From: Owenia fusiformis
Taxonomy: Eukaryota > Annelida > Polychaeta > Sabellida > Oweniidae
Length of the DNA: 64,000 nt
Direction: 5' to 3'
Assembly (NCBI GenBank): GCA_903813345.2
Contig: CAIIXF020000007.1
Coordinates: forward strand, 1,679,730 to 1,743,729
Both the position numbers and the translations under genes were made by a program. A model generated the notes under the pieces. It was not told where the DNA came from, did not search any database, and saw nothing but the letters and a program-made list of their open reading frames with translations. Every line of letters starts with the position of its first letter. The first letter of the stretch is position 1. Positions 26,801 to 36,500 of this stretch are shown piece by piece.

Positions 26801-28647
26801 ATATCCATGTGCGTGTATAGTATACAATACATATTCAACCACTTTTTCAGGCTGTATGTTGTGATGACAAGATACATTGTTGCCCCAATGGTTACACATG
26901 TGATCCCTCTGCTGGTACCTGTAATGCGGGTCTACAGTCACTCCCTTGGGTGTTGAAGGAACCAGCCAGAAAATCTGAGCCTAATGTTCTCTGTGGAGAC
27001 AGTAAGACATCCTGCCCTGGAGAAGATACATGCTGCATGCTTTCTGATGGCACATATGGATGTTGCCCACTAAAAAATGTGAGTTTCACAAATTTTTTTG
27101 AAGCCTAATTACGTATATTTTGCAAACTCCACTTGTAGTTACATTTAAAATCTTCACTTAGTAAAAAAATTCTGCGTTATGCTATAGCAAAAGCAAAAAG
27201 TCCTCTGTAAATATGTGGGCACAAGCCACAAGCGCCAATGAAAGACCAGGGACCATTAAAAACCAAAGAAAGAAAAAGAAAATCTTAAACCAGAACCAGT
27301 CTTAAGGAACACACATATCAAAAAGGTTGATCATACACCCAAAGAACATTCATGTATTTACATCAAAATCCAAGACCACACTTTTTATTCAGTCATAATA
27401 ATAGATGTACAGTGACATAATTCAATTTTAGTTGAAGTAGTTTCTTCAAATGATAATCGTCACAGGAGCAATATAAGCACTCTACTAGCAGAGGTGAAAC
27501 AACTATTGGAAGGGGAGTTTGAACTGGGGTGGGTACAGGGGAAAACATGGCAAAAGCACACTTCATTATTGAATGCGTCATGACATGAGTCTAAATATAA
27601 AGATGCAGTGATCATTGCTGAACAAGGGTGTATGGAAAAGATCGACTCCTCAGACCACTGACCATAGGATTAGGTAGCCTCAGAGCAGGGTTTGAAAAGA
27701 TGCATTGATTGTTGCTGGGCGACCCTGTTTAATAAACATAATTAACATGTTGTAGGCTGTGTGTTGTTCTGATCACCTCCACTGCTGTCCACAGGGCTCC
27801 ACATGTGATCTCAAATCAGGCAAGTGTACACAGGGAAAGATCAGCATACCATGGGTAAACAAGGTACCTGGGATTCCAAAATCTCCTGTAGAGAACAATG
27901 CCCCTGGGAAGACTGAACCTGCTGTGGCATCTGTAATGTGCCCTGATGGAGAACATGAGTGTGCAGATGGCAACACATGCTGCCAATTACTCAGTGGAAG
28001 ATGGGGTTGCTGTCCATTCCCTCAGGTGAGAATATTCGCTAGAAGTTTCTGATTAACAAATCAGTACCAATCAAAAGTTGTAATTAATTTCATATTACCT
28101 CCTCAAAATGAACCCGCAGTTTATTTTGGTGAATCGTGAATGTAATCCTTGGGATAATTAAAATAATTATTAAACAATTGTTTTGACTGTTGTATTCTTA
28201 CTTCTAAGTTTAAGTCTATTTATTCTTCGGTACTAAATTGCTTCATTTTACATGACATTCATGAGATGACTATTACACAGCATTGCTATATGCAGAGTGA
28301 ACAGTAAAACCTGTCTTGAAATGAACGCCATTGAGACCTACCTAGTCTTTGGAATGGCACTTGTTAACGCAAATTTTAAAAAATGGGACAGATTGAAAGA
28401 TGTTCAGATGTGCAATCAAAGGTTTATTGTACGATTTTGAAATTAATGAATAAACAAAATTTGATAAATTCATCTGTTGCAACAATGCAGACTATGTATT
28501 TACACTAACTATATATTGTTGCAGGCTGTTTGCTGTTCGGACCACTTCCATTGTTGCCCCAATGGCTACATCTGTGATTATTCAAGGAGTACCTGTGATA
28601 GAGGCCACCAATCTCAACAACTTATTCGTCTCCAGAGAATACCTTAA
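14890..28647 (+). CDS. GRN: progranulin-like precursor, 17 granulin modules
   Basis: Secreted or lysosomal cysteine-rich precursor of granulin peptides. There are 18 coding exons, all with phase-0 introns: 14890-15072, 15749-16036, 18109-18339, 18445-18675, 18784-19014, 19120-19350, 19456-19686, 19792-20022, 20918-21148, 21257-21487, 21593-21823, 21932-22162, 22271-22501, 23718-23948, 25440-25739, 26851-27078, 27756-28025 and 28525-28647 (TAA). That gives about 1,387 codons. The first exon carries a signal peptide ([17 protein letters not shown]). Each intron splits a granulin module: its first half (CPDGSTCC...YGCCP) closes one exon and its second half ([17 protein letters not shown]) opens the next, giving 17 modules. 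The exon with the ATG starts at an acceptor, so a 5' UTR exon lies upstream. Vertebrate progranulin has 7.5 modules, so this gene is greatly expanded. Confidence 0.92.
15199..15285 (-). repeat. tRNA-like sequence, probable SINE head
   Basis: On the minus strand the text GCGTTGGACTTCTTATTGTC is followed by a perfect polymerase III B-box, GGTTCGATTCC. The spacing resembles a tRNA with an expanded variable arm, but the acceptor and T stems do not pair well. It lies in granulin intron 1. A tRNA-derived SINE or tRNA pseudogene is likelier than a working tRNA. Confidence 0.4.
16350..17693. mobile_element. 1.34-kb element with TGTCCCCACC ends and internal tandem repeats
   Basis: The ends are TGTCCCCACC at 16350 and its complement GGTGGGGACA ending at 17693. 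Near the left end is a run rich in GTCCGTCTGTCTGTCC. From about 16900 to 17640 a unit of roughly 165 bp is repeated four to five times, containing GCCATTTTGGATTTTC, AAAGTCTTGTCTACGC and TTTCAGGGATGATTC. There is no open frame. It sits in granulin intron 2. The TTTTGG and GTCCG content resembles repeats I associate with molluscs. Confidence 0.65.
18109..22501 (+). repeat. array of 11 near-identical granulin exon-intron units
   Basis: Eleven 231-bp exons (starts 18109, 18445, 18784, 19120, 19456, 19792, 20918, 21257, 21593, 21932, 22271) are almost the same sequence. The introns between them are also conserved and fall into two kinds. Kind A is about 105 bp and contains CCTACCTTTAATATTTCTCA; kind B is about 108 bp and contains GAAGAGGATAGTTTGGAAAT. 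Their order is A, B, A, A, A, A with a transposon, B, A, B, B. Exons at 19456 and 21593 share the variant VDAQAVESK. The pattern fits recent block duplication or gene conversion. Confidence 0.9.
20109..20896. mobile_element. pogo/mariner-like insertion in a granulin intron
   Basis: Ends CAGTAAAACCTG and, on the other strand at 20896, CAGTAGAACCTG, flanked by TA at 20107-20108 and 20897-20898. The neighbouring kind-A introns lack this 788-bp insert but have the intact target TTTACATA, so the empty site is visible in the paralogous units. Subterminal GTTCACTNTNGTAGGTGTTCACT words lie at both ends. No transposase is present. Confidence 0.88.
22502..23717. other. granulin intron, nothing further recognised
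   Basis: This is the 1.2-kb intron between the exons ending at 22501 and starting at 23718. It is AT-rich, with no coding signal, RNA gene or clear repeat that I could support. Confidence 0.6.
24504..25359. mobile_element. fold-back element in a granulin intron
   Basis: The left arm starts at ACTCCTCAAAAGAGTTAAGG (24504). Its inverse ends at 25359. The arms are about 250 bp each, include AGACTGGTCCTTAAC / GTTAAGGACCAGTCT and the TTTACATGTTAAACCCCATG block, and surround a 340-bp centre. It is transcribed within the granulin pre-mRNA and would form a long hairpin there. No protein is encoded. Confidence 0.75.
25879..26705. mobile_element. fold-back element with about 400-bp arms
   Basis: Ends ACAGGCTGGTATC at 25879 and its exact complement ending at 26705. 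The arms run almost to the middle, where TTTGTCCGCTGTGACGGAGC and its complement face each other across about 30 bp near 26260-26330. The GTCCGCTGTGACGGAGCATG block therefore occurs four times. It lies in the granulin intron between the exons ending at 25739 and starting at 26851. Confidence 0.8.
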
Positions 28648-30572
28648 GATGATGCAGTTTTAGAGATAGGAACAGTCCAGCCATGATATGCTCACTTAAA
28701 ACAAACAATTGTTGTGTATATATTATGTACAGATACTCTGTATATAAAGTTGGTGCGTAGACACTGTATAAAAGCCTTTCGTTTTACAGTTTCAAGAATT
28801 ATGGATTAACTTCTAGAAGTGAAAATGAAGCTCAGAAGCATGATAGTTCAAACCTTGGACAGGAAATAGTTTGGGCTTTTACATGTACAATTGCGTATGA
28901 ATTTAGTGACTGGTGTTTGGGTGTTACTTGTATGGAAGCACAGACAATGTATAGTAGTTCATATGGGTAGCTTCGTATGCAGGGTCTACCATAATTGGTG
29001 AGACTTCTGTCCCATAACTGGAGACTTGATTTTATTGGCATTATTGAAAACTTGCCCATAATTGGTGAGACTTGTGTAACTTAATAGAGAACACATTGCC
29101 CATAACTGAATTTAAGATGTCCGTCCTCTTATAAATGCTGTAAGAGTTGACAGTGGAATTGTTGATGGGTTTTATAGTCATGTCCAAGTGGATCAACTTG
29201 ATCTAATTTTTTGATTTGGGTGGTAAAGTTGGAATAGAAGATTAGGCTATCTGTGCTTTGGAATGAGATCAGAGGAATGCAAATATATACTGTCTATTAC
29301 ATGGTGTTGTGAATACATTCCAATGTGTTTGTCATATGTTAGACTAGAGTGATTATGTATCCTAGAAGACAAATTAAATACCTAGCTCATCAACATAAAA
29401 TAACAACATAAACATTAAAGTTTTACTTTTCTAAAGGTACACAATTGAGGAAATGTAGTTTTTGAGAAGTGTAAGTTCTTACCCTATTTCAATTTCAGGT
29501 ATAAGATATTATTGGTGAACTCGTCTATACTTGAGGCAATTATTGAAAACTACATCCAAGGGAACTAAAAATATAATGCATTGTTTAATTATATTATTAT
29601 GTGTACCTCAGATTGTATACTTTGATTGGGAGTTGTAGGTTTAAATCACATTTATCATGGACTTATAAGAAAGTCTGTCAGTTCATGATCAATATTAGAA
29701 GAAGAATAAATTGCTTATAGTTATGTGCAATCATAGATAGAAGTTGGAGAATATATTCCTAATAAATTAAATAGAATTCACTTTTTTTTATTTATATTAC
29801 ATTGGTTGTTTATTTATAATTTAGTGTCACTATGTACAATGTTTATATAATATTGAATATGTACATTTAAAATGATCATAGACAAAATGCATCTCATTAT
29901 TTAATTTCTGTTATGTAAATATGCATGTGTACTTGTATTTATACAGATATTGCCACAATTCAACAAAATAAACAAGATACCTAAAATAATTTTGTCTGTT
30001 GTTGCAATACAATGTACTGGTTTTGACACTGATCAAAGTTAATTATCTCGAATATGATCATTCATTATTCGAAAAACATATTTTTCACTCCACATAATCT
30101 GAAACATTGGAAGTGAGTCGTGATATACCCCAATGAAAGTCCTAAAGTTAAATAGATGCATCATGAAATGTGGTGACATTTTGCATTTTAATGCATTGTT
30201 TCACTCCACATAACTTAAAACATTGGGATTGAGTCCTGAACAACTCCCTTGAAAGCTCTGCAGATTTGAATTACAGTAATATCATAGACATAACACTGCA
30301 TAATGATACTCAATCTTGAATTTCTGAGCAAATATTATGGTACACTGACAAACAAACGACTGACTGGCCAATTTCAAATTACAATTACATACAATTTCAA
30401 ATTATATCACTTCATTTCTGTAAAGCTCACAGAGCACAGAGCACTTTCTTCAGTAAATCTTGCAGTGATTGGCTTGTTTGGTTAATTGATCATATCTTTC
30501 TTTCGAGATTCTCATCATTATGCACTAAAATGCGACTTGCCTCACTCAGTGAGCTGAATGTATTTGTATGTA
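28648..30572 (+). other. granulin 3' UTR and convergent intergenic region
   Basis: After the granulin stop the sequence is AT-rich and has no further gene. The strongest late polyadenylation signal on this strand is the AATAAA at 29967. The minus-strand gene CENP-K ends at 30573, so the two transcription units converge here with under 2 kb between stop codons. Confidence 0.6.
29967..29972 (+). terminator. candidate granulin polyadenylation signal
   Basis: AATAAA about 1.3 kb after the stop, followed by T/GT-rich sequence (TTTTGTCTGTTGTTGC) 20-35 bp later. Related AATAAA-like words occur earlier, near 29706 and 29762, so the true 3' end may vary. Confidence 0.4.
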
Positions 30573-33500
30573 TCAAATATGGAAATTAGTCAAGCGTATC
30601 CTGTTTGAGTCATCTGGGTGGTTAACAACTAGTCCAACTCTCTTCAGCATCTCTATGTATGGAGGCCAATAAGTTGTGTCCAGGTGTACATATGGATCGT
30701 GTGGGAAGTCTAAACAATTCACCATCAGAGCCTGGAAAACACAGGAAGTACAGTAAAATTGTCTCAGTGAACACGTCTCTCTCTAGTGAACACCTGTCTG
30801 TATAAATGAGGGTGGCTAAATATCCAGCATTTGTCCAAACCACGTCAAAAATTTCTCTCCCATCATTGTTTTAATTTCTTTTCAACAAATTTGATGAACT
30901 GGCTCAGCCTTGGGGTACCAGTATTTATTCACATATTTTTAGCTTAAATATATTTAGTGAAAATACTAAATAATATGAAGCCAACTACTTACCTCTATAA
31001 TTTTGGACAATGTTACATAGCCTTCATTCTGTGGAGCCAACTGGCTTGAATCCTTTAATAAATGATAAACATTCAGAAATAAATATTTGGCAGCATTTGA
31101 GTTTTGAGCTACATTGTCATTTCTCAGTCCAAGTAAGAATATATTCTTTTTTCTTTGAAAAATCACTTAATTATTGCAACTAATTTGGCAGTTTGTAAAA
31201 CAACTGTACATTCATGAATAAAATAAAAATTACAAAAAATGATTACAGTAATATTGCATCAAAAAAGCATGTACTATTATCATCTTTTCATTAAAGAGTG
31301 CTGAAAATGTACAAAGTGTCAAGAAACAATTGCATCCCCTTTACAGTTTACAGCTACACCTATCTCATGAACAAGTGGTACGATATTGTATGAAGTAGTT
31401 TGAGTAATTACACCCTCTCAATGAAAGCTGGTAGTGGCCACCATATAACAGGGATAATAATTACCTGTTTTTATTTAAATTGTTTTGAAGACCTCCCATA
31501 CATGGTGCATATGAATTATTGACAAAAGGCTTTAACTCTCATATTAAATCATATATGACTAAATTTTCCTTTATAACATTTCCCTTTGTACAAAAATGAA
31601 CAAATAATTCCTCGAAATTGGAGGGACGAGTATGTACACTTTTTATTTACACCATATAAATGAAATGGTCCAATCAATGGTTATTCAATCTCAACCATAT
31701 TTTCTGAATGTAAAGTAAATGTGCAGTAATTGTTGTTCTTACCATAGATGACGTGTCAGATGGATCCTCAGGGGAGTGAGAAAAGTGGATGTCTAAGAAT
31801 GCTTTTGTCTTACGCATCAACGCAGTTCCAAGATTGTCTGCATTTTTTATTTGACCTCGTAGTTCTTTTTTCAACCTGAATAGAATCAAATTGCATTCTG
31901 ATGTACAAATTGATTTACATGTAGATCTAATGGATTACAATTGTAAGTAATTTCACAGAGATGCACAGGTATGCAATTGGCAATTTCCTATGAAATCACT
32001 GTATTAATTGAGCCCTTACTTAAATGGGATCCTATACTTTACCATGGGTATTTATTCCATTCCAAAAAGTGTCCAATAAAACATTTTACCCAAATGAATG
32101 AAAAAACAAATAATGAATTTTATTTAATACAAGTTAATTGAAATATAATAAACTAATTTTATCGAATATAGGACTGTAGGATAATCCTCTAGATACCCTG
32201 GCTATGAAGCCAAAATAAATTATTAAGAAACAGGAAGAGTCTAATTCCGCGGAGGGTTTATCTCAACATCTCACAACATCTCCAGAAGAAAGTACATGTG
32301 GATAAAGTGAAGTGATGAAAATATCAAGAATCAACCTACTCTTGTTCACTGACACTGTCATGTGATCCCTGTTGGACCTGAATCAATCTGTCCTCTAAGT
32401 GCACACGCACTTTCTCATGGACCTGCTTCATACTCGTTTCACTGGAAATATAATATATCAATACTGAACTCATACATGCAACAAATTCAAGGGATGATGA
32501 AAAGGTTCCACACCATTTGCTCTTGAGTACTGGTACTCAAGAAAGTACTGGTGTATCATTACATTGTCTTCTTTTAGTATATCTGGTAAGGGGTCAATGG
32601 TAACTCCAGGTAATGCTGATATTTCAAGAAAATGGCTGCCCTTCCAATTTTCCAAATTTCTTACCAGATATACTGAAAGAAGGCAATGTACATGTAGTGA
32701 TACTTTCCTGAAAAAAGCAAAGGAAAAAACACATGCCTTCATACTTTATTTTGTACCAGAAAATAACACGTGCAGGTATAGCATTTTTTCAAAAACATTT
32801 TTTTCCTCCAGTGAAGGTCACATCTTTTTTGACCTTGAGAATGTTGAAGCTCATATTTTATAGCCAGATGTGAACTTCTGAGAACTTGTAGATGATTTTG
32901 AAAAAAATTGGTCAATTTGAAGCAAGTTGAAAAAGACCTTATAACCTTTTTTGACCTTGAGAAGGTCATTGAAGGGAAAGTCAAATCTTAAATCATAAGT
33001 CAGATTTGGACTTCTGATAACTTCTGGATGATTTTGAAAAAAAAATTGGTCAATTTGAGGGGAAGCAAGTTGAAAAAATACATTTTTGACCTTAAGAAGG
33101 TCATTGAAGATCACATCTTTTTCGACCTTGAGATTTTATTTAGCCTGATGTGAACTTCTGAGAACTTGAAGATGGTTTTGAAAAAAATTGGTCAATTTGA
33201 AGCAAGTTGAAAAAAGACATTTTGACCTTGATGAGGTCATTGAAGGTCACATCTTTTTCGACCTTGGGAATGTCATTGAAGATCAAATTTATAGCCAGAT
33301 GTGAACTTCTGAAAATTTGAAGATGATTTTGAAAAAAATTGACCAATTTTTTATTTGAAGGTCAAATCTCAAATTTTAAGTCAGATTTAAACTTCTGATA
33401 ACTAGTAGATAATTTTGAAAAAAAAAATTTGGTCAATTTTGAAGCAAGTTGAAAAAATACCTTATTGACCTTTTTTGACCGTGAAAAGGTCAAATCTTAA

Positions 33501-36500
33501 ATATAAAGTCAGATTTGAACTTCTGAGAACTTGGAGATGATTTTGAAAAAAAACTGAAGTCAGTCTAAAAAGTTTTTGTTAAGTTATTGGAAGTTGTAAG
33601 AATTTTGTTACAGATGCTGATCGCCAACCACCAATCACCAACTGCCGTAAAAAAATGGAGACTATAACAATATGTCACCACTTTTTGGTGGTGACATAAT
33701 AATTAAAAAATGTGTTCTATCATTTATCACTTAGACAATATTTTATAAGAATATGCATGTTTCTTTTTATTGACAATCTATCGCTATTCTACTAAAGCAT
33801 ATACATTTTATACAAGTTTCTTTTACAAAATATGTACAGATAAAAATGACCATGATGTTTATCCAAGGAAGATTGGCCCCCAGAGTGCAACATCAATATT
33901 CTGTCCCATTCCCATATATGGATATGTTGTGATATAAAATTTGAATTCAAACAGCAGCCATTTTGTTCACTTCAACATTTGAATTGTGAATTTTGGTCTT
34001 ATATCCTAACCAAAAATTCCAAAACTCACAAGAAATGATTGAGATATTGGTTTGAATCTTTTGAACTGTTAATTTGAATTAATAGTCGATTACAATTTCA
34101 GAAAATAACGTCATTCCGATGTTTTCATTGTTGGAAAATATTGAATCTCGATCCTGGGAGCCAATCCTCCTTGACATTTATCTGAAAATAACAGAAATTT
34201 TCAATTATTGCAGGGTGAACAGAATCGCAGCCTTAAAATAGAATAGACAGTTTTTGGGATAAAAAATCCAAATAGCTACCGTAACATTTACACAGACTGC
34301 CCAAAAACTAATCAGTTCTAAACTTTCATACGTAGAAAAAGAAATTCGTAAAGTAGGCATGGGCTTTCAAAAGAAGCTCATGGAGTAGGTTAGCTCTTCA
34401 TTTGAGTTCATTAAGAACGTATGTCATTATAGATTTACAACATAGTGCAAGAACGAGATTTGTGCTGAACTTGTTTCTCCACAATTGGAAAAACTTCTTC
34501 AAGTGCTTCTACAAACTTCAATCTACCCATCATGTCAAGTCCATAGTCACGTTTGAGGCACTTGTAAAAATGCTCAGGTGCTTCAGCACGAATGCTAGCA
34601 AGGCGTGATAACAATTTGCCATCATGACTGCCAAAGTGACCAATATTAGCTTTCAGACCAATTTCGGTGAGCCAGCTTGCAACTTGTGTTTTGTCCCATT
34701 TTACTGGTTTGCCCTTTAGCTTATTTTTTTCATTTTCAACTGGCATCAAAGAATCCATTCCAGTTTTCTTAATATAAGCCACTAGTTCTTTTATTTTGTC
34801 CTCAAATGGATACTTCCCACTGAAATCAATGAATAGTTTATCACCAAGCATGGCTCCCAGCCAGCCATCTGGCTTGTAGTCCCGCTGCATTTTGAGAAAT
34901 AAAATTTCCTTCTTCTGGGAGTGGGCATAACTACCTTCAGTTTGGCATGCAGGACTATCCTTATATCCTTCTGAGTAGCATATTATGACGATTCTCGATT
35001 GTTCTACACCCTTCGCCATAGCATCTAACGTTGAGTCTTTAATTTGTTCTATATCAATCCATGTTTTATAGCCACGGTTTTTCAATTCAGTGTTAATTTT
35101 TCTTGCTTTTTCTTTATCTTGTCTCCAATTGTAGCTTATCATGATATGTCCCTGCTCATTTTCAATATCTACAGGATAATCATTGCCTTTTTCATTAATC
35201 TCCCATAGGGCCCCCAGTGCTGCACGTTTAACATCACTGTTCCAACTTTCAGACAATTCTTCTAGAGCAGTAACACAACCATCAACTCCACGTATTTGAT
35301 GGCGTATCTCTTCATGAAAAGACATTGTCCAAATAGCTCGGGCAGCCAATTTCTTTTCATCATCATCACCAGCCTCCATCATCGTTACCAAGGCTGGTAT
35401 AGCTCCTGCTTCCAGTATGACTTTCTTGTTATCATCATTCACAGCCAATGCACTAAGACTAAAAGCTAACTCATGGGTACTAAATCTATTTGCTTTTCGG
35501 TCATATGTATCAACAGCATCTTTTAATTTATCTGCCACTTCAAAAATCGTGTCACGAGAGGTACCTAAATGCTTGAAATCTACTTCATCTAGTATGAAGG
35601 CCTGTAGAAGAGAACTGACAGTCCTCCAACCACTATGTACATCACTGTCACTCGTGAATGGTTTGATTCTATCTTTAGCATTGTTCTGTCTGTATGTATA
35701 GCGTGTCTCTGGTCGTATAGCCACATTGTAGAGTGTAATGAGGCAGCTTTGTATCACTTCCTTGACAAGCTCATTGTCAAGACTATTGATATACTCTTCA
35801 ACAGTTATGATTGATAATAGCTTCTTGATGACTCCGCTTTTGGCAAATCCTGAAGCCAGACTGTCGTGACCACCATTCCATGGAGAGCTGTAATTTACCA
35901 GAATGTCCAAAGTATTTGAATAACCAGTCCACATACTTTCCTCTTCTTCATCTTCATCTTTGTTATTCTTGAGTAGGTTAAAGTGTTCAAAATATTTTAG
36001 CTGCTTAAGCATCTGCATCGGCATTCTGTTGCTATTCAGTTCACTGCAGACACTTGGGATATAAGGCATAACAGTATTATACATCTGCTTCATGGTGTCT
36101 AATGCTTGTAAACAATTTTCATTGTTATAGTCATTTTGGATTTTCAAAATATCAAGTAGCTCAACAGCAAATGTACAACACTCAGCCTCACTGGCTTGTG
36201 ATAAATCATACTCCAGTTCTTCAAATGGTAAAGAACTATCCAAAGTCCCATGAGTTTGGGAAATAGCATCTTCTTCATCGCTGTCCATCGTATTTCTGAT
36301 TCAGACATGTGTTCACTTTAATCTTTTTTGAAGAATGAGACATACTTTTGTCAGATTGTTTGCAACCATAGTGGCATAAAAATATTTACTTAATGATTTC
36401 ATGTTCTTTATTGTTATGCGAGCTTGAGTAACTGAGTACTCCAAAAATGGTTAACAATAGTTCAATTCAATAGAATTAATTCTAAAGAATATAATACGTC

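Noticed and set aside
28309-28430. Second full copy of the CAGTAAAACCTG element in the last granulin intron
   Set aside because: Only the left terminus is recognisable; no matching right end or TA duplication was found.
32470-33346. Several 70-100 codon frames with FQNHLQ-type repeats
   Set aside because: They translate the tandem repeat array in the CENP-K intron; the resemblance among them is the repeat itself.
34435-36288. Naming the TIR gene SARM1
   Set aside because: SARM1 has ARM, two SAM domains and then TIR. Here the order is ARM, TIR, SAM and a CAAX box.
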